Both the position numbers and the translations under genes were made by a program. A stretch of 64,000 nucleotides of DNA, taken from NCBI GenBank assembly GCA_026391005.1, contig JAPLEV010000005.1:18113-82112 (forward strand), in the 5' to 3' direction. The stretch comes from Flavobacteriia bacterium (lineage in GTDB: Bacteria; Bacteroidota; Bacteroidia; Flavobacteriales_D; Crocinitomicaceae). Shown here piece by piece: positions 26,358-34,553 of this stretch. Every line of letters starts with the position of its first letter. Within the stretch, counting starts at the first letter, position 1. Under the pieces are notes generated by a model, which saw only the letters and a list, made by a program, of their open reading frames with translations, was not told where the DNA came from and did not search any database.

Positions 26358-28751
26358 ATGAAATTACCTCAGGCGAATAGAAGCATTCTGTTAAGCATAA
26401 TTTCCGTTTTTATAGGCCTAACTACTTTTGGGCAGTTAGCGGGTTTTAGCGCTCCTTTATTTTCAGACCATGAAACAAAAAAGTTAGCGGCACTAGATAC
26501 TGGTCTTTGGAGTGAAGCCATCTCAATGCGTTCCATTTTCTCCACTTCTTTCACAAATTCAAAAGGTGATACGAAGAGTATTTTTAGTAAAAAACCAATA
26601 AATTATATCGGGAAAGACGGACTACTAGCTCCTATTAGTCCGGTATTAATAAAGGACAATGAGTCAGGAAACTGGGTCGCTGATCAGCAACCATATCCTA
26701 CTAAATTATTTACCAATGGCTCCTATGCTATTTCCTCCAGCGATGGTCAAGAAATACATGTTGCCGATAAAGTTTGGATAAATGGAATTTTATCCTCAGG
26801 AAATTTAACAGTAGCAAACAATAAGGCGCAGTTAATCTATAACGATCAACTAAGAAAAGAAGTAAGCTTTTTTGAAAATGCCATAAAAAGCAACTATATT
26901 CTTCAAAGCTCCCCTCAGGGATTAGGCGAGAATTTAATTATTGAAGAAAAAATCGAATTACCAAAAGGGTATACGCTTTCGATGCAAGAAGAATCGGTCG
27001 CTTTATCGGATGGTTATTTTCAAGGGGACATTCTTATTAATAATCAAAACGGTTTAGCAACAGGTAAAATTTTCATTCCATTTTATTACGATGCCAATAA
27101 ATCAAGCTTGTTGGGCTCGCACAAAATCATACAAAAAGAAGATGGAAGCACCGCAATTCAGCTGGCCATACCAAGTAGTTGGTTAAACGACCCGGCCAGA
27201 AATTATCCTGTTGTAATTGATCCTTTAGTCGCTGGTCCAATGGCTAATTGGGGCGGAGGATATATGCCTTCTTGCTTCATGCCATCTTATAATATGGATA
27301 GCGTTCTTGTTACAATACCTGCGGGCATCTCTGTTTCTGGTTTGTATGTTTCTGCTAGCTTTTATGCCGATCCATTTACGCCTGCCACCATGAGTAATGG
27401 CGCTATGTATTTTAGTACCGTTTGTGGCAGCTCACAAACATTTACCGTTACGGGAGCGAATGCTAATTTTGCTGGAACGGCTTATTTAGACAGTTTTAAT
27501 ATGATGGCGCCCTTGTCTTGTTGCTATCCAGAATCTTGTTCTCCCACAAATATTTATGTGCGCATGCACCTTGGTAGAAACGCTTGGGGAGCAGGGTGTA
27601 ACCAAAATTATATCCGATACGACCCATTTTCTACTCTTTGGCCTTTTCAAGTTATTGTGTACGGAAAAACACCGGAATCATACGGAAATCAATGGTTTAC
27701 GCCACAAACACCTTTCTGCACAAACAAGTGTACGGTTAATGCAACCGCTTATGCACGCTATGGAGTTGCGCCCTATACCTTTTCGCATCCTTGGACCACT
27801 CAAGTAGTTACTTTGGGAACAAACAACGGCTGTAGCTCTGGGGCAACAAGTCATCAATTTGTACTTACCATACCCAATTGCCCTGATTATTGCGATTCCA
27901 ATAATACGGTGTTAACAATTCCACCTCCTGTTATTGTGGATGCTTGTGGAACAGTCGTTTCTGGTATTCCAGCTGAAACAGTTCCTCTAATTCCAGCTAC
28001 GAATGTAGACTTGGTATATGACTCCATAATTTGTTCTGGCAATCCTTATACCGTTTCCTTGACCTCTTGTCTGCCAGGGGGAACTGTTTATTATTGGGGG
28101 AATAACCAATCGGGCCAAGGGTCCTTTTCTGACCAACAAACGACAACGACCACTCCTCTTATGTTCTCTTATTCGGCCTATGCCACCTTGGATAATTGTA
28201 CGTCTGACACGACGAATTTCAATGTGTATATTCAACCGAATCCAATCGCCAACTATTCCATAGATCCGACATCAATAATTGTAGAAATTCCAGTCATGTT
28301 CTTGGATGAATCAACCGCTCCTGCTTCCAACATTGTATCGTGGAATTGGTATTTAAATGACACCTTGGCCAGTGTTTCACAAGATTGGGGACAGACATTT
28401 AGCACGCCGGGCACTTTCCCTTTGTGTATTATTATCCAAGATAATTACGGTTGCGTAGATACACTTTGCTCAATAATTCAGGCGATTCCGGCGGAAGTAA
28501 AAATTCCGAATGTAATTACACCAAATGGGGATTTAGCAAATGAATTACTTGTTTTTGAATACTTAGATTTTTATCCGAACAATCAATTACTCATTTTTAA
28601 TCGGTGGGGAAATTTAATTTACGAAAAATCGAGCTATCAAAACGATTGGAATGGTGAAGGATACACGGACGGCACTTATTTTTTCTTGCTTAAAATAGTG
28701 GATAAAGAATTAAGTTATTCAGGCTTCTTTCAAATTATTCGCGGAGAATAA
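26358..28751 (+). CDS. Secreted protein with T9SS type B (CHU_C) C-terminal domain
   Basis: The 797-residue protein has a signal peptide (about 1-25, ending T-F-G-Q), a long N-terminal region ending near 290 with a motif common in secreted repeat proteins (N-Y-P-V-V-I-D-P-L-V), a cysteine-rich middle (about 300-540), a PKD-like domain near 625-705 (S-W-N-W-Y, then C-I-I-Q-D-N-Y-G-C), and a gliding-motility-type CHU_C domain at about 710-797 with P-N-V-I-T-P-N-G-D and N-R-W-G-N. CHU_C domains direct export by the type IX system and surface attachment. An adhesin or matrix role is inference. It converges on pth seven bases downstream. Confidence 0.88.
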   Translation: MKLPQANRSILLSIISVFIGLTTFGQLAGFSAPLFSDHETKKLAALDTGLWSEAISMRSIFSTSFTNSKGDTKSIFSKKPINYIGKDGLLAPISPVLIKDNESGNWVADQQPYPTKLFTNGSYAISSSDGQEIHVADKVWINGILSSGNLTVANNKAQLIYNDQLRKEVSFFENAIKSNYILQSSPQGLGENLIIEEKIELPKGYTLSMQEESVALSDGYFQGDILINNQNGLATGKIFIPFYYDANKSSLLGSHKIIQKEDGSTAIQLAIPSSWLNDPARNYPVVIDPLVAGPMANWGGGYMPSCFMPSYNMDSVLVTIPAGISVSGLYVSASFYADPFTPATMSNGAMYFSTVCGSSQTFTVTGANANFAGTAYLDSFNMMAPLSCCYPESCSPTNIYVRMHLGRNAWGAGCNQNYIRYDPFSTLWPFQVIVYGKTPESYGNQWFTPQTPFCTNKCTVNATAYARYGVAPYTFSHPWTTQVVTLGTNNGCSSGATSHQFVLTIPNCPDYCDSNNTVLTIPPPVIVDACGTVVSGIPAETVPLIPATNVDLVYDSIICSGNPYTVSLTSCLPGGTVYYWGNNQSGQGSFSDQQTTTTTPLMFSYSAYATLDNCTSDTTNFNVYIQPNPIANYSIDPTSIIVEIPVMFLDESTAPASNIVSWNWYLNDTLASVSQDWGQTFSTPGTFPLCIIIQDNYGCVDTLCSIIQAIPAEVKIPNVITPNGDLANELLVFEYLDFYPNNQLLIFNRWGNLIYEKSSYQNDWNGEGYTDGTYFFLLKIVDKELSYSGFFQIIRGE

Positions 28752-28758
28752 ACACGAG

Positions 28759-29322
28759 TTATTTACCATTCCAAGCAGTCATTGTTAATTGAAGCCCTGC
28801 GGTGCAGAAACTCAAAACGAACGAATTTGCCGTGACAAGCCTTTCTGGTAAAGCAAGTTCTTCGTCCTTTTCCCACTTACCCAACACATAATCCGATTGC
28901 CGTCCTTTCGAAAAATCACTCCCAACGCCAAAGCGCAAGCGTGAATAGGCATTGGTTCCAAGCGTCGCCTGAATATCTTTTAGACCATTGTGCCCCCCGT
29001 CGCTCCCGCTTCCTTTCATTCTCAATTTACCAAAGGGCAGCGCTAAATCGTCCGTGATTACCAAAACATTTTCAATGGAAACCCCTTCTTTTTGCATCCA
29101 GTAATTGACTGCTTTTCCAGATAAGTTCATAAAAGTGATCGGTTTGATTAAAACCAAAGTTCGCCCCTTATATTTAGCGTATGAAACGAAAGCCGCTCGG
29201 TCAAGCTCAAAAGTAGCGGCTAATTCGCCTGCAACTTTATCAAGGACACGAAAACCAACATTATGGCGCGTGTTTTCGTATTCAATCCCAGGATTTCCTA
29301 AACCAACGATGAGGTATTTCAT
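28759..29322 (-). CDS. pth: Peptidyl-tRNA hydrolase
   Basis: Pth releases peptides from stalled peptidyl-tRNAs. The 187-residue protein begins with the signature L-I-V-G-L-G-N-P-G, has T-R-H-N-V-G-F with the catalytic His20 and the substrate-binding Asn10, and carries F-M-N-L-S-G and the G-S-G-S-D-G-G-H-N-G-L-K segment later on. Length is normal. It stands between the T9SS type B gene, on which it converges, and the tRNA-Ser gene on the other strand. Confidence 0.95.
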   Translation of the reverse strand: MKYLIVGLGNPGIEYENTRHNVGFRVLDKVAGELAATFELDRAAFVSYAKYKGRTLVLIKPITFMNLSGKAVNYWMQKEGVSIENVLVITDDLALPFGKLRMKGSGSDGGHNGLKDIQATLGTNAYSRLRFGVGSDFSKGRQSDYVLGKWEKDEELALPERLVTANSFVLSFCTAGLQLTMTAWNGK

Positions 29323-29477
29323 AGTGTAAAATTACAATTACTTATAGAATTGGCTTCAGCAAGTTCAAAAAACCAGCATTTTCTAATTTATGGATGCGAA
29401 TGAGTTTTAAAACAATTCCGACAATAGCCCTTTCTTAAAGGTAAAAAAGCATTAACTTAGCGCTCTTAAAAATAAGA

Positions 29478-29562
29478 GGAGAGGTGGCAGAGTGGCTGAA
29501 CGCGCACGCTTGGAAAGCGTGTTTACGGCAACGTAACGGGGGTTCGAATCCCCCTCTCTCCG
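29478..29562 (+). tRNA. tRNA-Ser (anticodon GGA)
   Basis: An 85-base cloverleaf can be folded by eye. The acceptor stem pairs GGAGAGG (29478-29484) with TCTCTCC (29555-29561), the last pair being G-T, and G29562 is the discriminator base. The anticodon loop TTGGAAA between GCACGC and GCGTGT gives anticodon GGA, which reads UCC and UCU serine codons. A long variable arm (TTACG, GCAA, CGTAA) marks a class II tRNA. The T arm is GGGGG, TTCGAAT, CCCCC. The CCA end is not encoded. An imperfect hairpin follows at 29595-29631. Confidence 0.95.
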
Positions 29563-29594
29563 CAATATAATTCGATGAATTAAGCTGAGCTAAT

Positions 29595-29631
29595 AATAAT
29601 AAAGAATAAGCTCGCTTAATTCTTTATTATT
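29595..29631 (+). terminator. Hairpin after tRNA-Ser, possible terminator
   Basis: AATAATAAAGAATAAGC (29595-29611) and GCTTAATTCTTTATTATT (29614-29631) are inverted copies apart from one extra A, leaving a two-base loop. It starts 33 bases after the tRNA. The stem is very AT-rich and is not followed by a clean run of T, so it may instead be part of the repeat structure that continues downstream. Confidence 0.5.
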
Positions 29632-29757
29632 TAAAGCGAAGCATTTATTTACTTTTTTTTAGCTCAAAAAAAAGTAACAAAAAAAGGAGCTGACTTAGCA
29701 ATGCGCTTTACTTCGAAGCCTCGTGATTTTTTCTCAACCATGAATAGGTTCGAAGTA
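29632..29757. repeat. Stacked inverted repeats in a non-coding stretch
   Basis: Three inverted repeats are nested or in series here: TTACTTTTTTTT (29649-29660) with its exact complement at 29666-29677 around a five-base loop; an outer imperfect pair around AAAGCGAAGCATT (from 29633) and AATGCGCTTT (from 29700); and TACTTCGAA (29709-29717) with TTCGAAGTA (29749-29757). The 448 bases between tRNA-Ser and the barrel protein gene hold no convincing gene. The pattern could be a copy of a small dispersed element, but no second copy is in the window. Confidence 0.5.
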
Positions 29758-30010
29758 TTTTTAATCCCCACCAAATTTGGATGCTAGCGATTGATCTTTC
29801 AGATAATCTTAGCATACACCAAATTCAATGGGTATGAAAAACCACCTGTTGCAAGGTCTAAACTAGAAGCTTATTATTTACAAAAAATAGATTTTCCCCT
29901 CAAGATGGGAGGAGGGGGGGAGGATTGCCCTTACTTTTTTAGACGCTTAGTCACAGCTTTAAGAGGCGAAGAGGAGTAAAACAAACCCTCTCTGCTGTAA
30001 ATAACCCAAT

Positions 30011-31072
30011 TTAAAATTTCATTCCAATGCCTATATTAAATTGTAAATCCCAAGGATTCGATTTTAATATAGGTTCGGTGGCCATTAAAAACTTTGGCTC
30101 GAACCGAATTAAGATATTTTTATTTAGAGCATAATTTGTACAAACAGCATAAGCTCCAATAGTTGTTTCTTTTAATGCCCCAATTCGTGCGCAACGGTTA
30201 TTAGGGTCATAATAAACCTCCAGGCGCTGTGTCGCTGACCAATGTGAATCAAAAGCATAGTTTGCAATGAGCTGAGTTGAACCCCAAATAAAACCTGACT
30301 CAAGCCCTAAATCCAAGGTCGCCCACATTTCCCACTTGTTTTTTTTCCAAGCTACATTTGCATGCTGGTAAAATCGATTTATTGAGAGGCTGTCAGGATA
30401 TATTGAACCATAAAACACACCATACATTAGTGAAGTATGGTCATTTAGATTGCGTTTGTAGTGTGCACCAAAGCTAGGACGATTTATCAAAGGGTCAAAG
30501 GCGATTCGTTGCCAACCATTTAAGACGTGAAAGCCGAGTTCGTTTTTTTTGTTTTCGCTTGTGTAAAGCAATCGTGTTCCACTAAGGTAATAGGGGGAGT
30601 TTTCAGCAACAATACTTCGTGTTAATGTAGGGCAATCAGACGATATTGATGATTCAATTCCAATAAACGAACTATATATCCCAGCATCCCACCACAGATT
30701 GTGTTTTTTAAGTAGCTTGACTCCCACATATGCTTCGTTCAATGGCTTGGCCCAATTAGGCTCGGCGGATAAATTAAATTGAGAATAATCGCCAGTCATT
30801 AGTCCCAATGTGGCATGGAAACGAGGAGAAGTAAATTCTCCTTTTAAGAGCAATAAATTAGTGCGGATTTTATCATTTACTTTGTGATTATAATAAAAAC
30901 TTTCTTTTTTAGCATAGTTTCCAAAGTGTTTACCGTAATATAAATCACCAAAGCCAGAAAGGGTGAAATTATGGTTTTTATTCTTCGATCCTTGCCAGGT
31001 TGTTTGGCCAAAAGCATGAAATTTCATTAAAACGATAATGGCGAGAATGATAAGGAATGGATGTTTTTTCAT
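30011..31072 (-). CDS. Outer-membrane beta-barrel protein, BBP2/OmpL-like
   Basis: The 353-residue protein has a signal peptide (about 1-22, ending A-F-G-Q), then alternating aromatic and polar strands such as F-T-L-S-G-F-G-D-L-Y-Y-G and K-N-E-L-G-F-H-V-L-N-G-W-Q, and ends in phenylalanine (G-I-G-M-K-F) as outer-membrane barrels do. The pattern recalls the putative beta-barrel porin-2 (BBP2) family. The transported substrate, if any, is unknown. It lies 41 bases after ansA on the same strand and could be read from the galE-tatD-ansA transcript. Confidence 0.75.
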   Translation of the reverse strand: MKKHPFLIILAIIVLMKFHAFGQTTWQGSKNKNHNFTLSGFGDLYYGKHFGNYAKKESFYYNHKVNDKIRTNLLLLKGEFTSPRFHATLGLMTGDYSQFNLSAEPNWAKPLNEAYVGVKLLKKHNLWWDAGIYSSFIGIESSISSDCPTLTRSIVAENSPYYLSGTRLLYTSENKKNELGFHVLNGWQRIAFDPLINRPSFGAHYKRNLNDHTSLMYGVFYGSIYPDSLSINRFYQHANVAWKKNKWEMWATLDLGLESGFIWGSTQLIANYAFDSHWSATQRLEVYYDPNNRCARIGALKETTIGAYAVCTNYALNKNILIRFEPKFLMATEPILKSNPWDLQFNIGIGMKF

Positions 31073-31113
31073 ATTTTAAAGTTAGCAATAGTAGATTTAA
31101 TATATAATCGCGG

Positions 31114-32139
31114 TTATACTGTTAGTTCTCCAACCAAATTTAAATTTAATTTATTGATTCGCTCCTCTCTTGTAGAATAATTACCCAACACAAACATCAA
31201 CTTTGCAAGAGCTGCCTCGGTAGTCATGTCCTTTCCGCTGAGCACCCCAATTTTTTCAAAAAACGAGCTGGTTTGATATTGACCCTGTCGCACCGAACCG
31301 GAAGAACATTGAGTGACATTTAGAATAATTCCTCCGGCATCGATATAGTTGGTAATTAAGTCAATCATGTCTTGGTTATTGGGGGCATTTCCTGCGCCAA
31401 ATGTTTCTAATACAATTCCTTTAAATTGCTTGACATTAAAAAGGAATTCATAGTTTTTAAAAGGAATGCCAGGATATATTTTTAACAAACCGATACGCGT
31501 TTCTAAATTTTTATAAACTTGAAGCACGTGTCTTTTTTTAATTAAATTTTGATCAAGTTTGTATTCAATCGTAACACCAGCAACCGCTAGTGGCGGATAA
31601 TTTGGCGAGGAAAATGCCTCAAATTGATTGGCGGAGATTTTCGTGCAACGATTTCCTCGATAAAGGGAGTACTCAAAGTAGATAGCTACTTCTTGCACGA
31701 TAGCCGATCCGTCCGCGTTTTTTGCGGCAGCGATTTCAACCGCGGTTATCAAATTCTCTTTTCCGTCTGTTCGAATGGTTCCGATGGGTAATTGAGACCC
31801 TGTAAGGATAATTGGTTTTGTTAGGCCTTGCAACATGAAGCTTAATGCGGATGCGGTATATGCCATGGTATCTGAGCCATGAAGTACCACAAACCCATCA
31901 TACGTTTCATAATTATCATTGATAATATCTACCAATTGTTTCCAATGCGCATAGGTCATGTCTGAGGAATCTATCGCTTTTTCAAAACTTATACTGCTTA
32001 AATCAACATGGAGCCTTTCCAATTCTGGAATGTGGTCAAATACATAATTAAAATCGAGACTTTTAAGCTCCCCGGTTCGAAGGTCTTTGATCATTCCGAT
32101 CGTCCCCCCGGTGTAGATGAGTAATATCTTTGCTTTCAT
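31114..32139 (-). CDS. ansA: L-asparaginase (type I)
   Basis: The enzyme hydrolyses asparagine to aspartate and ammonia. The 341-residue protein has both family signatures: Y-T-G-G-T-I-G at 9-15 with the nucleophile Thr13, and H-G-S-D-T-M at 87-92 with Thr91 and Asp90. No signal peptide is seen, which fits the cytoplasmic type I enzyme. It begins one base after tatD and is the third gene of galE-tatD-ansA, an order often seen in Bacteroidota for the tatD-ansA pair. Confidence 0.93.
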   Translation of the reverse strand: MKAKILLIYTGGTIGMIKDLRTGELKSLDFNYVFDHIPELERLHVDLSSISFEKAIDSSDMTYAHWKQLVDIINDNYETYDGFVVLHGSDTMAYTASALSFMLQGLTKPIILTGSQLPIGTIRTDGKENLITAVEIAAAKNADGSAIVQEVAIYFEYSLYRGNRCTKISANQFEAFSSPNYPPLAVAGVTIEYKLDQNLIKKRHVLQVYKNLETRIGLLKIYPGIPFKNYEFLFNVKQFKGIVLETFGAGNAPNNQDMIDLITNYIDAGGIILNVTQCSSGSVRQGQYQTSSFFEKIGVLSGKDMTTEAALAKLMFVLGNYSTREERINKLNLNLVGELTV

Positions 32140-32140
32140 A

Positions 32141-32926
32141 TTAAAATCGTTTTAATTGAAAAAGTTCCTCTGCATTTTGCGAACTTATTCTAGCTACTTC
32201 TTCTAAGGGAACCTGATACAAATCAACCAATTTATACGCCACCTCTAGCATATAAGCGGATTCATTTCTTTTTCCTCTGTAGGGTACTGGAGGTAAATAT
32301 GGAGCGTCCGTTTCTAGTACTAGGTCTTCTAATGAAACAGCTTGCTTAAGGGTTTCTCCAAGTTCTGAGTTTTTGTACGTCAACACGCCGCCAATTCCTA
32401 ATAAAAAGCCCCCATAATTTTTTATATGTTTAGCTTGTGCTGTATTCCCTGTAAAGCAATGAAATACTCCTTTGAGTTTGTCATCATTTTCTTTGTCTAA
32501 TATCTCGAAGATTTCATTAAAGGCATCACGAGCGTGTATAGCAATAGGTAAACCAAGTTTTTTTGCCCATTGTATTTGTTGAATAAAGGCCGTTTTTTGT
32601 TCTTCAAGAAACGTTTTGTCCCAATAAAGATCCATTCCGATTTCTCCTATGGCACAAAATCTAAGCGGATCAGCAAATAAATAACCCTCAATTTTCTCTA
32701 ATTGCTCTTCCCAATCAGCCTTAACATAAGCGGGATGAAGTCCCATCATAGGAATACACATAGGATACTTTTCTTGAATGGCAAGCATGGGTTCAATACT
32801 TTCCACATCAATATTGGGCATTAAGACCTTGCTTATACCGGCCTCTTTTGCGCTAGATATCGTAGTGTCTAAATCACCCAGAAAGGCTTCATCATAGATG
32901 TGGGCATGTGTATCAATAAAATGCAT
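32141..32926 (-). CDS. tatD: TatD family metal-dependent hydrolase
   Basis: A TIM-barrel metallohydrolase of 261 residues. The metal-binding set is complete: His7 and His9 (D-T-H-A-H), Glu95 (A-I-G-E-I-G-M-D), His131 (I-H-A-R), His156 (F-H-C-F-T-G) and Asp207 (E-T-D-A-P-Y). Homologues are 3'-5' DNases, and some act in D-aminoacyl or RNA clearance, so DNase activity is the best guess. It abuts galE upstream without any gap and ansA downstream by one base. Confidence 0.92.
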   Translation of the reverse strand: MHFIDTHAHIYDEAFLGDLDTTISSAKEAGISKVLMPNIDVESIEPMLAIQEKYPMCIPMMGLHPAYVKADWEEQLEKIEGYLFADPLRFCAIGEIGMDLYWDKTFLEEQKTAFIQQIQWAKKLGLPIAIHARDAFNEIFEILDKENDDKLKGVFHCFTGNTAQAKHIKNYGGFLLGIGGVLTYKNSELGETLKQAVSLEDLVLETDAPYLPPVPYRGKRNESAYMLEVAYKLVDLYQVPLEEVARISSQNAEELFQLKRF

Positions 32927-33958
32927 TTAGTGTTCTTTCTGTTTGTTTGAGAGTTCCCAATTCCAGGCATCTTTTATGGCATCTTGATAGGAAAATTGTG
33001 CTTGCCAGTTTAACATGGATTTAGCAAGGTCGACGTTAGCATAGATTTCTATAACATCTCCAGTTCTTCTTGGGGCAAATTCCCAGGAAAGTTTTGCTCC
33101 ACTAATTTCTTCAAAAGCTTGAATCATTTGAAGGACACTGGTTCCTTTTCCGGTTCCTACATTAATATATTCACAGGATGCGATAGAATTATTACCAAAG
33201 GCCTCGACGGCCTTTATGTGTGCGTCCGCTAAATCCATCACGTGTATATAATCTCTTATGCAAGTTCCATCTATCGTAGGGTAATCATTCCCAAAAACCA
33301 ATAATTTGCTATGTTTCCCAATAGCGGTTTGTGTAATAAAGGGCAATAAATTATTTGGTTTCCCGATAGGTAATTCGCCTATTAATCCACTAGGATGGGC
33401 CCCAATAGGATTGAAGTACCGCAAACAAATAACTTTAAAGCGACTATGTGCGTTCGCATAATCGGCAATAATTTGTTCGGCCATCCACTTAGTATAGCCA
33501 TAGGGCGAGGTGGGGAGTTGTTTTGGGGTTTCTTCAGTTACCTCTTTGATTGAATCTGGTTCGCCATAAACGGTACAAGAGGAAGAAAAAACCAATTCAT
33601 GCACATCAAATACTTCCATGCACTCTAAAACATTCAATAAGCCGATGAGGTTGTTTTGATAATATTTTAGCGGTTCTATCACCGATTCACCTACCGCTTT
33701 AAAAGCGGCAAAATGAATAACGGAATTAATTTGTTCTGTTTTAAAAACATCTTTTAAGGCTGCTTTATCACAGATGTCGATTTTATAAAACAAGGGTTCG
33801 AACCCAATTAATTTACTTAAATCTTGTATAACGCGGGGATTACTATTACGGAAATCATCCACAATAATAGGTGTGTAGCCACTTTTTGCTAATGCATCAA
33901 CGGTATGTGCGCCAATATATCCTGCTCCTCCAGTAATTAAAACCTTTTTAGACATCAT
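32927..33958 (-). CDS. galE: UDP-glucose 4-epimerase
   Basis: GalE interconverts UDP-glucose and UDP-galactose for surface polysaccharides. The 343-residue extended SDR has T-G-G-A-G-Y-I-G at 9-16, the catalytic Y-x-x-x-K at Tyr153/Lys157 (Y-G-Y-T-K) with serines at 125-127, and the substrate-loop segment R-Y-F-N-P-I-G-A-H. Length matches single-domain GalE. A minus-strand TACCTTTG box at 33961-33968 lies just before the start; the second ATG (33955) is an alternative start. It heads the galE-tatD-ansA unit. Confidence 0.94.
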   Translation of the reverse strand: MMSKKVLITGGAGYIGAHTVDALAKSGYTPIIVDDFRNSNPRVIQDLSKLIGFEPLFYKIDICDKAALKDVFKTEQINSVIHFAAFKAVGESVIEPLKYYQNNLIGLLNVLECMEVFDVHELVFSSSCTVYGEPDSIKEVTEETPKQLPTSPYGYTKWMAEQIIADYANAHSRFKVICLRYFNPIGAHPSGLIGELPIGKPNNLLPFITQTAIGKHSKLLVFGNDYPTIDGTCIRDYIHVMDLADAHIKAVEAFGNNSIASCEYINVGTGKGTSVLQMIQAFEEISGAKLSWEFAPRRTGDVIEIYANVDLAKSMLNWQAQFSYQDAIKDAWNWELSNKQKEH

Positions 33959-33960
33959 AT

Positions 33961-33989
33961 CAAAGGTAGTAGAAAAACAATTAATTTTG
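33961..33989. promoter_or_regulatory. Divergent -7 boxes of galE and the DUF2141 gene
   Basis: TACCTTTG on the minus strand (33968-33961) sits two bases before the galE ATG, and TAATTTTG on the plus strand (33982-33989) faces the DUF2141 gene at 34021. Both match TAnnTTTG. The galE box is so close that it would imply a leaderless message starting inside the gene, so the second ATG at 33955 may be used. Confidence 0.4.
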
Positions 33990-34020
33990 CATCAGCTTTT
34001 GTATAAAAAACAGTTGTTTT

Positions 34021-34434
34021 ATGAATGTCTTTCTTTCACTTCTTTCACTTATTATTTTAAATCAGTCTTCTACAAGCTATGATTTAACGATTAATGTCAA
34101 AGGGTTTCCTTCAAGCAAGGGCGAAGCTTTTATTGCCATTTATCGAGCAACGGATGACTTTCCGGTTTTCGGAAAGCAATATAAAGGAAAGACCACCACA
34201 ATATCCGGAAACGTAAGCCAAGTTGTTTTTAGCAAGATCCCTTCAGGGACCTATGCGGTTGCGGTTTATCATGATAAAAACAACAATAACGTTTTAGATA
34301 AAAATTATTTAGGGATTCCTACTGAGGCTTATGGGTTTTCTAATAATGCGCGCCGAACATTTAGTGCACCCAGCTTCTCAGAGGCAGCTGTTGTTGTGAA
34401 CAACAGCAAGGCAATTAATATTACCGTAAAATAG
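34021..34434 (+). CDS. DUF2141 domain secreted protein
   Basis: The 137-residue protein has a short hydrophobic N-terminus (residues 1-15) that looks like a signal peptide, then a DUF2141 beta-sandwich: L-T-I-N-V-K-G-F-P, G-E-A-F-I-A-I-Y near residue 35, and the hallmark A-V-A-V-Y-H-D-K-N-N-N-N-V-L-D-K-N near residues 80-97, followed by G-I-P-T-E-A-Y-G-F-S. The aspartate- and asparagine-rich loop could bind calcium. The family has no firm function. It is transcribed divergently from galE and sits 119 bases before the large multidomain gene. Confidence 0.85.
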   Translation: MNVFLSLLSLIILNQSSTSYDLTINVKGFPSSKGEAFIAIYRATDDFPVFGKQYKGKTTTISGNVSQVVFSKIPSGTYAVAVYHDKNNNNVLDKNYLGIPTEAYGFSNNARRTFSAPSFSEAAVVVNNSKAINITVK

Positions 34435-34449
34435 TAATTTTTAGGTGAT

Positions 34450-34461
34450 TGTTAATTAACA
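34450..34461. promoter_or_regulatory. 12-base palindrome upstream of the large secreted protein
   Basis: TGTTAATTAACA is a perfect palindrome about 90 bases upstream of the ATG at 34554, in the only non-coding gap near that gene. It could be an operator, but perfect AT palindromes of this size also arise by chance. Confidence 0.25.
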
Positions 34462-34553
34462 GTAAGGAAACACAAGCCCCCAAAAATATAATCTTAAGGA
34501 AATAGACCGGTTGATTTAAACGAGGAATTTTGTAGTCTAAAAAACTAGCTAAA

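Noticed and set aside
29791..29979. 62-codon open frame between tRNA-Ser and the barrel gene
   Set aside because: No recognisable motif, no start signal, and it lies in repeat-like non-coding sequence; length is within chance for this composition.
33794..33805. GGGTTCGAACCC palindrome resembling a tRNA T-loop or attachment site
   Set aside because: It lies inside galE, encodes conserved residues, and no tRNA can be folded around it.
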